A DNA stretch of 64,000 bases from ZC4RG29 sp035304385 (GTDB lineage: Bacteria > Bacteroidota > Bacteroidia > Cytophagales > Cyclobacteriaceae). Positions 24,844 through 33,873 of the stretch are shown in pieces. A program made the position numbers and the translations under genes. The stretch lies in NCBI GenBank assembly GCA_035304385.1, contig DATGQD010000027.1:1-64000 (forward strand), in the 5' to 3' direction. Numbering within the stretch: position 1 is the first letter of the stretch; each line of letters opens with the position of its first letter. The notes below the pieces were generated by a model. The model saw nothing but the letters and a program-made list of their open reading frames with translations. It did no database searches and was not told the DNA's origin.

Positions 24844-26337
24844 TCAGGCAAAAAAGCCGTGCATAAACCACGCACTCGATTCTTCATCGTCATAGTGTCC
24901 GAGCCGAAAAAGCCAGTAACGACGACCGGCGTCATCTTCCACACAGTAGTAATCCCGGTGCTGCCCTTGCTCTATCCACCATTCCCGTTCAATGCGTTCA
25001 GGACCGTCAGCGCGTGCTACATGGTGTAGCTTACCCTTGTAGCGAAAGAGCATGGGGGGATAGTCGGGTATGGGCGCTGTAACTTCAATGCGTTCGGGTG
25101 GATCCAGGATTTGCAGCGGCCTTAGCTTTTCAGCAGGCCAGCTTGTCAGGGGTTGTTCCTGCAGAGAAGACGCGGGCCTAACAGCGCGTTCCGGCCAATG
25201 ATGTTCCGCCGGAAGGTAACGCCGGATTCCCCCAATGCGGTTTGCCAGTCGGTCGATGAGTTCCGACAGCCGAATGTCTTCAAGTCCCCCTGATGAATCC
25301 CACATGTTTTCCTGCTGTGACACACAGGTCTCAACCTTCGGAGCTTCAAGTACGAAGAGCTCGATGCCCAGCCCGGGTTCAAGGGTAGGAAGTTTTATCG
25401 CGAAGAGGCTAAACACATGCTCCCGATGGCTCGTCGGCCTGTTGGTTGCGATAGCGATTTGAATCCACTTGCCATCCACGCGATATCCTTTGAACACTGC
25501 CGCCCGCAGTCCCATTTGTTCTTTTTCCAGCCGGGCACACAGTCGGTCAAGCAGTTCGCTGAGAGCGATTTCAATTCCGGGCGCGGTAAGCACTGGCTCC
25601 AGGCATGGCAGTTGTTGGCGATACGGCTCGACGGGCATGACCGGCTTCAGTGGAACCGATGCGCGACCCAGGGCAAGATCCAGCTGCCGGATGAACTCTG
25701 CCCCGAATCTCCTCCTCAGGGAAGCGCGTGGCATGTTGATGAATTGCCTGACTTTGTGTAACCCCAGACGTCTCAACCGATCTCTTGTTTCATGTTCAAG
25801 GCGCAGGGCTTCGACCGGAAGTTCCAGGAGGGCTTCTGTATTCTTGCCGACCGCTACATGAAGGTTGACACCGTATCGGGCAACACCCCAGGCCACCTGA
25901 GGGGTTTCGGCCATACCCACCCGAACGTCATAGCCTCGCTTGCGAAGTCCTTGCTGAATTGCGGACAGATACTCCGCTTCTCCACCCCATAGATAAGGGC
26001 ATCCGGTCGCATCAAGGAGTAATCCATCGGGAGGATCGACCGCGACGACGGGCGTGAACCTTATGCACCACTCGGCAAGCCGATGAAGAAGTTTGTCCCA
26101 TACCACAGGCACGTCGTCAAGTACTTCCAGTCCGGGAACAACCGCCCGGGCGTCGGCTAACACATCACCGACTTGTATTCCTTTGGCACGTGCCGGTTCG
26201 TTTGCCGCAACAATGATCATTCGACCATGAGACGGCGCCCGAAGTACAAACGGAAGCATTCGCAGATGGGGCTTGTCGCGCGAGCACCAGTCCGTTTTCA
26301 GATATCGGAACCATATTGAAACAAACCGCGATGCCAT
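24844..26337 (-). CDS. imuB: ImuB-type Y-family DNA polymerase homologue
   Basis: 497 residues from the ATG at 26337, placed one base after the imuA stop; longer frames are unlikely. The N-terminal two-thirds is Y-family-like (FVSIWFRYLKTDW, GLLLDATGCPYLWGGE, RVGMAETPQVAWGVARYG), but the paired acidic residues that catalyse DNA synthesis in true Y-family enzymes are not evident, as in other ImuB proteins. The C-terminal tail ends in WFMHGFFA, a typical ImuB ending. ImuB links ImuA and DnaE2 to the beta clamp. Confidence 0.92.
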   Translation of the reverse strand: MASRFVSIWFRYLKTDWCSRDKPHLRMLPFVLRAPSHGRMIIVAANEPARAKGIQVGDVLADARAVVPGLEVLDDVPVVWDKLLHRLAEWCIRFTPVVAVDPPDGLLLDATGCPYLWGGEAEYLSAIQQGLRKRGYDVRVGMAETPQVAWGVARYGVNLHVAVGKNTEALLELPVEALRLEHETRDRLRRLGLHKVRQFINMPRASLRRRFGAEFIRQLDLALGRASVPLKPVMPVEPYRQQLPCLEPVLTAPGIEIALSELLDRLCARLEKEQMGLRAAVFKGYRVDGKWIQIAIATNRPTSHREHVFSLFAIKLPTLEPGLGIELFVLEAPKVETCVSQQENMWDSSGGLEDIRLSELIDRLANRIGGIRRYLPAEHHWPERAVRPASSLQEQPLTSWPAEKLRPLQILDPPERIEVTAPIPDYPPMLFRYKGKLHHVARADGPERIEREWWIEQGQHRDYYCVEDDAGRRYWLFRLGHYDDEESSAWFMHGFFA

Positions 26338-26338
26338 C

Positions 26339-27094
26339 TCATACCGCCTTTCTTTCCTTCCTTTCAGTGTCTGTGGGTTGCAACTCCGCTTCCACAAACT
26401 CCTCATTCACCCAGCGTACCGCCCAGGAACCCGGGATCCCATTTCGCATCCTCAGGAGTTCAATATTCCATACCGGAAATCCCAACCCCGGCAATTCATC
26501 ATCTGCAACGCTGGGCAGTGAGGTTATCCGCCATCGTGAAACACATGCGGTGGTGGTGATTGCCCGAGGACGCTGCCGGATGACAAACCCGGTGACGCGG
26601 CTTTGCTCCACCGCAAGCTGAAGACGCCGGGAAGATGTAAAGTCCAGATCCTGCAGCTCACCCACAACCGCAGCGACCGCCGGACATTTTAATGCCTCCT
26701 CCATGGCCCAGGCCACGTCACGTTCACAGGCGGCGTCGAGAAAGATGAAGCACTCAGGCCTGATGCCGAAGGCTGCAAGCCCTGGCGGAAACAACCTACG
26801 TGAGGCGCTAATCCAAAGTATCACGCCGTTCCTTCCGGTTAGGTGCGCCAGCAAGCCTGCAATAAATCCTGCCGTCGGTGATACGTCCTCACTACCGCGA
26901 CACAGGAACTCATGCACCGCGCCCGTGGGAAAGGACCGCCAGGGAAACGTACGCGAAGAGGTTTTGGACCATCCATCCCCCTGCGATTTAAACCCTTCCA
27001 TACGCATGATTTGCGCCTGGAGATCCCTAATCATATCGGTCTTTCGCACCTGCATCCAGCCTCTTTTTCTATAGCGGGTCTCAAAGGTACCCAT
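26339..27094 (-). CDS. imuA: ImuA-type RecA-like protein of the mutagenesis cassette
   Basis: 251 residues, RecA/SulA-like. The region HEFLCRGSEDVSPTAGFIAGLLAHL corresponds to a degraded nucleotide-binding part, followed by ILWISASRRLFPPGLAAFGI and VVGELQDLDFTSSRRLQLAVEQSR. ImuA supports DnaE2-dependent translesion synthesis without being a recombinase. First gene of the imuA-imuB-dnaE2 operon: its ATG is directly next to a palindrome (27096-27112), and the regulator gene is divergent from it. Confidence 0.88.
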   Translation of the reverse strand: MGTFETRYRKRGWMQVRKTDMIRDLQAQIMRMEGFKSQGDGWSKTSSRTFPWRSFPTGAVHEFLCRGSEDVSPTAGFIAGLLAHLTGRNGVILWISASRRLFPPGLAAFGIRPECFIFLDAACERDVAWAMEEALKCPAVAAVVGELQDLDFTSSRRLQLAVEQSRVTGFVIRQRPRAITTTACVSRWRITSLPSVADDELPGLGFPVWNIELLRMRNGIPGSWAVRWVNEEFVEAELQPTDTERKERKAV

Positions 27095-27095
27095 A

Positions 27096-27112
27096 TGCTA
27101 ATATATTTAGCA
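27096..27112. promoter_or_regulatory. Palindromic operator candidate between imuA and the XRE-S24 regulator
   Basis: TGCTAA (27096-27101), 5-bp AT spacer, TTAGCA (27107-27112): a perfect 6-5-6 inverted repeat ending one base before the imuA start codon. It is well placed to be bound by the divergent XRE-S24 repressor and block the cassette. A weaker TGCAG/CTGCA pair occurs about 40 bp farther toward the regulator. Confidence 0.55.
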
Positions 27113-27203
27113 AGCACATTACTAATTTTATTACCGTTTCCTTGCAGATGTAGTATAAACTGCACATATTGACGCAAAAAAGCCATTGGGCTAAAAAAGT
27201 TAG

Positions 27204-27875
27204 GTGAATCTCAAGGAAAAAGTACGGTCGTTGCGACGGGAACTGGGGCTGACCCAGGCTGCCTTAGCCGAAAGATTGGGGGTTACACGTGCCTCGATTG
27301 GAGCCTATGAGGAAGGGCGGGCCATGCCAAGTTACCAGTTCCTGCTTGGTCTCGCAGACCTGGCAGGCACCAGCGTCGATGATTTGCTTCGTGATGCACC
27401 CCGTATTAAGATAGCCAGAACCGACCTGCATATGCCGGGAAAGATTCCCCTGGTGCCCGTCAAGGCAGCAGCGGGTTATCAAAAGGGCTTTCCCGACGAG
27501 GAATACGTGAGCGAGCTGCCCCACATCACGCTACCACTGCTCGGAAAGGGAAATTTCCGGGCGTTCGAGATTACCGGCGACAGCATGCTTCCGCTGCTTC
27601 CAGGTACTATTGTAATCGGGGAAAAACTTGAACGACTCAGTGATCTCAGGGACGGCAAGACCTATGTGCTGATAACACACAATGAGGGCATCGTGTACAA
27701 GCGCGTGTTCAATAACATCCGAGAGGAAGGCGTATTGTCGCTGGTTTCCGACAATCCCAGATTCAAGTCCTACAACATCGATCCCATGGAGATCCACGAA
27801 GCCTGGGCGGCACGTGCGTATATCAGCCTCGAATTTCCGGAAGTCTTTGCCGGCAAGCAGGGCGACGCGGGGTAG
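27204..27875 (+). CDS. LexA-like regulator: XRE HTH plus S24 self-cleavage domain
   Basis: 223 residues with a GTG start. Residues 5-60 form an XRE helix-turn-helix (LRRELGLTQAALAERLGVTR, ASIGAYEEGRAMPS). The C-terminal part is an S24 domain with every self-cleavage element: Ala90-Gly91 bond (KAAAGYQ), nucleophile Ser127 (GDSMLPL) and Lys166 (GIVYKRV), with spacing close to LexA. It is divergent from imuA with a palindrome between them, so it probably represses the imuA-imuB-dnaE2 cassette and is cleaved when RecA is activated. It is not LexA itself, whose DNA-binding domain is a winged helix. Confidence 0.88.
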   Translation: MNLKEKVRSLRRELGLTQAALAERLGVTRASIGAYEEGRAMPSYQFLLGLADLAGTSVDDLLRDAPRIKIARTDLHMPGKIPLVPVKAAAGYQKGFPDEEYVSELPHITLPLLGKGNFRAFEITGDSMLPLLPGTIVIGEKLERLSDLRDGKTYVLITHNEGIVYKRVFNNIREEGVLSLVSDNPRFKSYNIDPMEIHEAWAARAYISLEFPEVFAGKQGDAG

Positions 27876-28110
27876 CCTGAGCGAAATATAACGTATGGCC
27901 TATTGCCTTTTTCGGATGGCCATTGTACCTTGACCCCATGAGCCACGCAGGACGCGGGGGCCGCTACTCCCCCGGGTCGGCGTCATGTTGTATGCGATAG
28001 AAATCCTGCGGCGTTTGATTTGCACCCGGCATTTCACAAACTTGTAACGCTGCCAACTGAACCATCCGGGTAATGCCAGGACCAAGAAGACAAGTAAAAA
28101 TAAAGACCCT

Positions 28111-30366
28111 GTGACCTCTGACGTGCTCCAAGAAAGCATTCCTGATGTTGCTGTCCGATTTATCAACAGCACATGTGCCCATATTTTCCTTACCGGAAAA
28201 GCAGGCACCGGTAAGACCACGTTCCTGCGCAATCTTGCCGAACGTACGCACAAACCTTTTGCCGTTGTCGCGCCGACAGGCATTGCCGCCCTCAACGCCG
28301 GCGGGGTTACTATACATTCACAATTTCTTCTCCCTCTCGGTTCCTTTATACCAGGTCGCAACCTGCCCTTCGGCGTCGGGGAAAACGGAAACTTTTACAC
28401 CACGGAAACCCTCACGCGACGACATCCCCTCAACAGCGCACGCAAACAGGTGCTGCGCTCTATTGAATTGCTCGTAATCGATGAGGTGAGCATGCTCAGG
28501 GCAGACTTGCTGGACGCCGTCGACGCCCGGCTTAAGGCAGCACGCGGAAACTATCGACAGGCCTTTGGCGGAGTGCAGTTGCTGTTAATCGGCGATTTGT
28601 ATCAATTGCCGCCCGTGGTGAAAGGCAGCGAAGCCGAGACTTTGAAGGAATTCTATAAGACGCCCTGGTTCTATGAGTCGCGTGCCCTGCAGCAAGCCGG
28701 CTTCGTATACATTGAACTTGACAAAATCTACAGGCAACAAGACGCCGACTTTATCCGACTCCTGAACAATCTGAGAAATAATGCACTGACGCAAGAAGAC
28801 ATCGACCTGTTGAATACGCGCGTGCAGGACCCCGGCGACGACACTGGGGAAGTGATTACATTGACCACGCACAACTTCAAGGCCGACAACATGAACCGCG
28901 AGGCGCTGCGGAAGCTGGAAGCCCAATCGCATATCTTCGAAGCCACTGTCGACGGTGAATTTCCGGAACATATCTACCCCGTGCAGTCCAGGCTCGAACT
29001 TAAGGAAGGCGCACAGATCATGTTTGTGCGCAATGACAGCGAGGGACACGCATACTACAATGGCAAGCTGGCAACCGTAAAGCGAATCAGTGGCGGCACC
29101 GTTGAAGTGGTAATGGCCGATTCCGGCGAGCCTTTTGAATTGAAAAAAGAAAGGTGGGAAAACAAGCGGTATGCCATAGACCAGGATTCAAAGGACCTTA
29201 ACGAGGAGGTCATCGGAAGTTTTGAGCAGTTTCCTGTGCGACTCGCATGGGCGATCACGGTACATAAAAGCCAGGGACTTACATTCGATCGCGCCGTAAT
29301 CGACGTCAGACAGGCTTTTGCCGATGGACAGGTGTATGTGGCCCTTTCCCGGCTTCGATCGATGGATGGTTTGATCCTGCGCGAACGCGTTCCTCCCTCC
29401 GTCATCAGCACCGATAAGTCGGTCATGTCTTTCCGGGAACAACATCACCGGCCCGCAGCGCTCCCGGCGATCATGAAGGAAAGCCAGCGGGCGTTTGTCG
29501 GACAGGTCATCGACCGTACTTTCGACTTCCACGATGTGACTAAACAAATTCAGTATGTAATCGGAAACCTGAGCGAGACCGTATTGAAGAATGTGGATGA
29601 CGCCCGTCCGATACTGGAAGAACTGCGGACTACCCTTTTGAACGAGAAGGACAACACGCTCCGCTATCGCAACCAATTGCATGGCCTGTTGCAGGAGCTG
29701 AAATCGCCCGAACTGCTGGAACGGCTCCGCAAGGGAAGCGCGTATTACGCCGGCATACTCTGGAACGCCGTCGAACGGTTGTTAACCCATCGTTACGGTG
29801 TACTTGATCAGAAACGCATCAAGACCTATCACAACCACCTGGAAGAACTGGATCAACTTTTCACAAAAAAAATGGTGGAAGTAGCAAAGATCCCCTTGCT
29901 CGCGGAGGCCGTTCTTGAAAACCGATCGGAGTATAATTTCGATCAAACGCAGGATACATTCAATCAAAAACGCCTTGCCCTCATCACAGCCCTCCGTGAG
30001 CTGTCGTCCGCCATCAAAACATCTCCAAAAAAGCGCCGTGGAAAATCAAAAAAGGAGTCGTCCGTACCCACGGTAGATATCACCCTCGAATACTATCGCA
30101 AGGGGATGAGCATCCCCGACATCGCGCAGGAGCGCGGCCTCGTACCGTCCACTATCGAAGGACATCTCGGCAGAGCTATCATCGAAGGCAGGTTGGATAT
30201 CCGGGACTGGATAACGGAAGAAGAATTAAAGGATATATCGACAGCAGCCGCTCGGCTACCAGAGGGCTTTGGCATCACCGATTTATTCAAGGCCATGAAA
30301 GGTAAGTACAGCTATGGCAAACTCCGCGCCGCGACACAGAAACAAGACGAGGATAGTACAGCGTGA
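28111..30366 (+). CDS. PIF1/RecD-like superfamily 1 helicase with C-terminal helix-turn-helix
   Basis: 751 residues starting at a GTG. Walker A GKAGTGKT is at 29-36, and Walker B is VIDEVSM (about 130). Later SF1 motifs are visible (GGVQLLLIGDLYQLPPV, ITVHKSQGLTFDRAVIDV, YVALSRLRSMDGLIL). The C-terminal 100 residues carry a helix-turn-helix (YYRKGMSIPDIAQERGLVPS, TIEGHLGRAIIEGRL) of the type found at the ends of Bacteroidota helicases. It probably unwinds DNA, 5' to 3' as in the family; its role is unknown. Its stop codon is part of a GTGAGA repeat, and it is convergent with helD. Confidence 0.88.
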   Translation: MTSDVLQESIPDVAVRFINSTCAHIFLTGKAGTGKTTFLRNLAERTHKPFAVVAPTGIAALNAGGVTIHSQFLLPLGSFIPGRNLPFGVGENGNFYTTETLTRRHPLNSARKQVLRSIELLVIDEVSMLRADLLDAVDARLKAARGNYRQAFGGVQLLLIGDLYQLPPVVKGSEAETLKEFYKTPWFYESRALQQAGFVYIELDKIYRQQDADFIRLLNNLRNNALTQEDIDLLNTRVQDPGDDTGEVITLTTHNFKADNMNREALRKLEAQSHIFEATVDGEFPEHIYPVQSRLELKEGAQIMFVRNDSEGHAYYNGKLATVKRISGGTVEVVMADSGEPFELKKERWENKRYAIDQDSKDLNEEVIGSFEQFPVRLAWAITVHKSQGLTFDRAVIDVRQAFADGQVYVALSRLRSMDGLILRERVPPSVISTDKSVMSFREQHHRPAALPAIMKESQRAFVGQVIDRTFDFHDVTKQIQYVIGNLSETVLKNVDDARPILEELRTTLLNEKDNTLRYRNQLHGLLQELKSPELLERLRKGSAYYAGILWNAVERLLTHRYGVLDQKRIKTYHNHLEELDQLFTKKMVEVAKIPLLAEAVLENRSEYNFDQTQDTFNQKRLALITALRELSSAIKTSPKKRRGKSKKESSVPTVDITLEYYRKGMSIPDIAQERGLVPSTIEGHLGRAIIEGRLDIRDWITEEELKDISTAAARLPEGFGITDLFKAMKGKYSYGKLRAATQKQDEDSTA

Positions 30367-30390
30367 GAGTGAGAGTGAGAGTGAGAGTGA
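30363..30390. repeat. GTGAGA hexamer tandem repeat containing the helicase stop codon
   Basis: About 4.7 units of GTGAGA begin at 30363, so the helicase TGA (30364-30366) falls in the first unit. Changes in copy number would not alter the protein, because the stop is in unit one. Confidence 0.75.
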
Positions 30391-30406
30391 CGCAACCACC
30401 CATTTA

Positions 30407-30431
30407 CCGCAAAGCCTATTGTGCTTTGCGG
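30407..30431. repeat. Dispersed hairpin element, copy 2
   Basis: Identical to copy 1 over the arms and loop: CCGCAAAGC (30407-30415), loop, GCTTTGCGG (30423-30431). It sits between the GTGAGA array and a long octamer array in the space between two convergent genes, where it could end transcription from either side. Confidence 0.8.
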
Positions 30432-30491
30432 CATTCACTCATTCACTCATTCACTTATTCACTCATTCGCTCATTCACTCATTCACTCATT
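30432..30491. repeat. ATTCACTC octamer array overlapping the 3' end of helD
   Basis: About 7.5 units of an 8-bp repeat (CATTCACT with single-base variants such as CGCT and TTAT) run from the hairpin into the helD coding end. On the minus strand the helD stop TGA and the last residues are inside the repeat (AATGAGTGA reads N-E-stop). Confidence 0.8.
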
Positions 30492-32591
30492 GTTCCGCGG
30501 CAGCCACGGAGACCTTTCGCCCGTTAGCGTCACCGTGAGCTTGTGCATGGCGCGGGTGCAAGCGATGTAGAGCAGGCGGCGATCGCCTTCGTTGCCATAG
30601 TTTTCGCGGGTGGCGAAAGGGACAATCACTTCGTCGAATTCAAGCCCTTTCGCGAGGGGTACAGTCGTGACCACGATTCCGTCTCTGAACACATCGCTGT
30701 CTTCGGTGAGCAGACTGACATCCGTTGCCTTGAGCAAATCATAAAGATACCGGGCCTGGGAAGGCTTCTTACACACAATAGCCATCATGCGGTATCCGGA
30801 AGCGCGGAACGTTGCCACCAACGCTTTAATCTCTGCCGCCTCGTCCTCCTTTCGCTGGAAGATCTTCACTTCGGGCTCCGCACCATGACGTTCGACAATT
30901 TGCAGGTCGGGGTCTGTCACAATACGTTGGGTGAACCGGGTGATCTCGAAGGTTGAACGATAGCTTCTGTTCAACTTCACCACATCCGCCTGCGGAAAGA
31001 TCTGCCTTATATCGTCCGCTGTCGACGAACGATAAGGGTTAATGGCCTGGCTGGCGTCGCCGAGAATGGTCTTCCGCCCCTGAAACAGTCGCGCGAGCAC
31101 GGAATACTGAACGGGAGTGTAGTCCTGCATTTCGTCGACGACCAGGTGCTTCACATGCTGAAACATGGAAATGCCTTCGAGCCTGATCTTGCAATATATT
31201 AGTGGAAATACGTCGGCATACTCCAATACATTGCCCTTCATGGTGAACAGGTCTTCCCGATCCAGCCACTGGTAAAATCCCCTGTACAATTCCATCAGAG
31301 ACTGGCTGCCCGCCGCCTCGTTCAACCCCTGATGGATACGGGACCTTTCGCGACCGGAAGGGCGGCGCTTCACCTCAGCTCTGACATAGGCCTGCACTTC
31401 CTCCGCCAGCATAGGCATCCGTTGTAAGAGCGGTGTGCGCTGGAGAGAATCAAAACGTTCACGGATAAATGAAGCCGGAACCCGGACCGGTCCCACCTGA
31501 ATGTCGCGGGGCCTGAGCCAATGGTTTTCCAGGTGGACGAAATAACGGTTGAGTTGGTTGACGAACTCGAGCGATGACTTAAACCTAACGCGCTCACCCA
31601 GATCGCCCGTGTCCTTCATGAGTGCAAACACCTGCTGAAGAAATGTCTGAAAGGTAAACTTGTGCTCCAGCAACTCGTGGGCAAGTTCCTCCATGCCCAT
31701 CTCGGGAATTTGGGTCTCTCCCAGTTCTGGCAGCACGTTGGAAATATAATCAGAGAAGACACGGTTGGGTGAGATGATCAGGATGTCGCCAGAAGAAATC
31801 TCATCCCTGAAACGGTACAGCAGGAAGGCGATACGGTGAATGGCAATGGAGGTTTTGCCTGATCCGGCCACACCCTGGATGATCATGACCGTCGAGGTCT
31901 CGTTGCGAATGATGGCATTCTGATCGCGTTGAATTGTCGCGACGATGTTCTTCATCTTTTCGTCGGACGTCCGGCTCAGTTCAAGTTGCAGCACATCATC
32001 CTGGATGTTGACGTCGTTCTCAATCATGAACTCCATTTTGCCGCGACGGATGCGATATTGCCGCCGCAGCCGAATGGTGCCCTTCACCGTTCCGCCTGGC
32101 GTGTTGTACCAGGCGTCGCCCAGTTCAAAATCGTAAAACATCGAAGACACCGGCGCCCGCCAGTCGTATATAGGGTAAATGCCCGGTGTATTACCTACAA
32201 AAGAGTGAATGCCAATGTAAATAGGCATCCGTAATGGCTTGCTGTCCGGCGTAAAATCGATTCGCCCGAAGTATGGTGTTTGGCTCAGCTTTACGAGCTT
32301 TCGCCGCGTAGCCAGGCCCGCGCCGCTTTCCTGCGTCATACGGGTAAGCGACTGACCGGCCGAGACTTCGTCGGCCTCGTCCATACCGGAGCGCTGATCG
32401 AAAAGGTAGGCCTGGTTGCGTCGAAATTCCCGGGAGTACTCCCGCACAGCACGGTCGGCCTGCTCAATTGCCCAATCCAGCTCGTGTAGAATTTTATCCA
32501 GATACGCCCGTTCCTCTTCTTCCGTGGCGTTGATGATTTCTGTGGACACCTTTTTCTGATAATCGCGATTCATTGCCATGGTATGATCCAA
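30483..32591 (-). CDS. helD: HelD-type SF1 ATPase (RNA polymerase recycling motor)
   Basis: 702 residues. The N-terminus has the long antiparallel coiled coil of HelD (EEERAYLDKILHELDWAIEQ, then YSREFRRNQAYLFDQR). It is followed by the family motif DWRAPVSSMFYDFE. Walker A is GVAGSGKTS near residues 240-248; helicase motifs later include VVDEMQDYTPVQYSVL and LNRSYRSTFEITRFTQ. HelD frees stalled RNA polymerase from DNA or RNA, using ATP. The C-terminus ends NE-stop within an octamer repeat, so the last two residues seem to be provided by the repeat. Start could be at codon 1, 5 or 7 (three ATG). Confidence 0.88.
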   Translation of the reverse strand: MDHTMAMNRDYQKKVSTEIINATEEEERAYLDKILHELDWAIEQADRAVREYSREFRRNQAYLFDQRSGMDEADEVSAGQSLTRMTQESGAGLATRRKLVKLSQTPYFGRIDFTPDSKPLRMPIYIGIHSFVGNTPGIYPIYDWRAPVSSMFYDFELGDAWYNTPGGTVKGTIRLRRQYRIRRGKMEFMIENDVNIQDDVLQLELSRTSDEKMKNIVATIQRDQNAIIRNETSTVMIIQGVAGSGKTSIAIHRIAFLLYRFRDEISSGDILIISPNRVFSDYISNVLPELGETQIPEMGMEELAHELLEHKFTFQTFLQQVFALMKDTGDLGERVRFKSSLEFVNQLNRYFVHLENHWLRPRDIQVGPVRVPASFIRERFDSLQRTPLLQRMPMLAEEVQAYVRAEVKRRPSGRERSRIHQGLNEAAGSQSLMELYRGFYQWLDREDLFTMKGNVLEYADVFPLIYCKIRLEGISMFQHVKHLVVDEMQDYTPVQYSVLARLFQGRKTILGDASQAINPYRSSTADDIRQIFPQADVVKLNRSYRSTFEITRFTQRIVTDPDLQIVERHGAEPEVKIFQRKEDEAAEIKALVATFRASGYRMMAIVCKKPSQARYLYDLLKATDVSLLTEDSDVFRDGIVVTTVPLAKGLEFDEVIVPFATRENYGNEGDRRLLYIACTRAMHKLTVTLTGERSPWLPRNNE

Positions 32592-32618
32592 TATGAACCT
32601 GACTTTCTACCTTTTTGT

Positions 32619-33095
32619 TCACGGGTTTGATTTTACCCGAATGTATTTTTCGATATTGTATCGCTCCACGCCTGCCGCTTCAACGCTTTCGACACCCTGC
32701 TGAATCAATGTATCGCCATCGATGGCAATGGTAAATTCGAACGTGCTTCCCTCCCACTCTCTTGCGCTACAAAATTCCAGGTGTTCAGTATAGCGGTTAT
32801 CCTCCAGTGTGTAGCGGCCACCCCCGGCAACAAATACTTTCAACGAATCCTGCCCCTTACTCAAGTCGTGCCTTAGAAAAGCAAAGTGATTGTCGTTGAT
32901 GATCTTGATCATTTCCTCCGACCGGGTATAATCTGTCGCGACGGTATCGCCTGCTTCAATCAACGTTCCTGAGAGCAGTTTCCAGGTACCTTGTAGCGGA
33001 ACTTTCGCCGTGTGGAGGCCGGAATCACTTGATGGACGGTTACAGGCCCCTGCTACGGAAAATAAGATAAACATCAGGGTAGTACGAATTTGCAT
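32619..33095 (-). CDS. Lipocalin-like lipoprotein
   Basis: 158 residues from the ATG at 33095. The leader ends in the lipobox VAGAC, so the mature protein is a membrane-anchored lipoprotein. Its body matches the Bacteroidota lipocalin-like pattern: LQGTWKLLSGTLIEAGDT at the start of the barrel, IKIINDNHFAFLRHDL, and GGGRYTLEDNRYTEHLEF. Ligand and role are unknown. An upstream frame adds 27 hydrophobic residues before a better-placed start and is unlikely. Confidence 0.82.
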   Translation of the reverse strand: MQIRTTLMFILFSVAGACNRPSSDSGLHTAKVPLQGTWKLLSGTLIEAGDTVATDYTRSEEMIKIINDNHFAFLRHDLSKGQDSLKVFVAGGGRYTLEDNRYTEHLEFCSAREWEGSTFEFTIAIDGDTLIQQGVESVEAAGVERYNIEKYIRVKSNP

Positions 33096-33274
33096 GGGAA
33101 GGGGGTTAAAGATCAGATAGAATATTGGGCGGCAAGTATACAAGGAAATAAGGAACGAGGAAATACGACGGTACAAGATAAAAGTGAACGCCTGTTCTTT
33201 CGTAAATACCTGGGGTATAATGGAGACACAGGCGTCGGAATGTTGTTATATTAGCTGCATAACCTATCGCAATT

Positions 33275-33769
33275 ATGTCCAGTGAATACCGGGTACCTGC
33301 ACAGACACGCATCGGGCACGTTCACCTTAAGGTCGCTGATCTTGACCGCGCGCTCGGATTTTATTGCGACCTGCTCGGATTTGAACTTATCACTATGTAC
33401 GGCGATCAGGCCGCCTTTGTATCCGCAGGGGGATATCATCACCACATCGGCCTGAACACCTGGCACAGTAAGGGTGCCCCTCCGGCTCCCCGTTCCGGCG
33501 TGGGCCTCTATCACACGGCTATTCTCTATCCTACGCGAAAGGACCTCGCCGTAATCTTCGACAGGCTGCGAAGTCACCGGTATCCGCTCACCGGTGCGTC
33601 AGACCACGGTGTCTCCGAAGCGCTCTATCTCGACGACCCCGACGGTAATGGGGTAGAATTGTATTGGGACCGGCCCCGTGAGCTGTGGCCTAAGAAGCCC
33701 GACGGGTCTATAGAAATGTATACGCGCCCCCTTCACCTGGAAGGCCTCCTCAGCGAGTTGAACGCCTAA
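33275..33769 (+). CDS. VOC-family (glyoxalase/bleomycin resistance-like) protein
   Basis: 164 residues with two betaalphabetabetabeta modules. The first has IGHVHLKVADLDRALGFYCDLLGFEL with a metal-ligand His; the second has LYHTAILYPT, then ALYLDDPDGNGVELYWDRP with a Glu ligand. This layout is typical of extradiol-dioxygenase-like VOC proteins annotated as catechol 2,3-dioxygenase-related, though most of these have no shown activity. It stands between a lipoprotein gene (divergent) and a dienelactone hydrolase gene, another aromatic-catabolism-type fold. Confidence 0.88.
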   Translation: MSSEYRVPAQTRIGHVHLKVADLDRALGFYCDLLGFELITMYGDQAAFVSAGGYHHHIGLNTWHSKGAPPAPRSGVGLYHTAILYPTRKDLAVIFDRLRSHRYPLTGASDHGVSEALYLDDPDGNGVELYWDRPRELWPKKPDGSIEMYTRPLHLEGLLSELNA

Positions 33770-33770
33770 C

Positions 33771-33791
33771 CTCCTTCGACAGGCTCAGGAG
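33771..33791. terminator. Small stem-loop (CTCCT/AGGAG) after the VOC gene
   Basis: CTCCT (33771-33775) and AGGAG (33787-33791) enclose the core TTCGACAGGCTC, directly after the VOC stop codon. The TTCGACAGGCTCAGG core is a motif I have seen as a dispersed intergenic repeat in many bacteria. It may be a terminator or a repeat; there is no T-run. Confidence 0.4.
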
Positions 33792-33873
33792 TTAGTGTTT
33801 TGATCATAAGCCTCACAGTCGTAGTTTTGATTACCAGGCCTGGGATCTTTCTGTAATCTTAAAAACCACCACC

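Noticed and set aside
27900..28361. Minus-strand open frame upstream of the PIF1-like helicase with a hydrophobic stretch
   Set aside because: Most of it is antisense to the helicase, its only in-frame starts are inside that gene, and the C-terminal part has no protein-like pattern.
30432..30491. Octamer array as a possible CRISPR
   Set aside because: The units are 8 bp with no spacers and no cas genes are near, so it is a simple tandem repeat.
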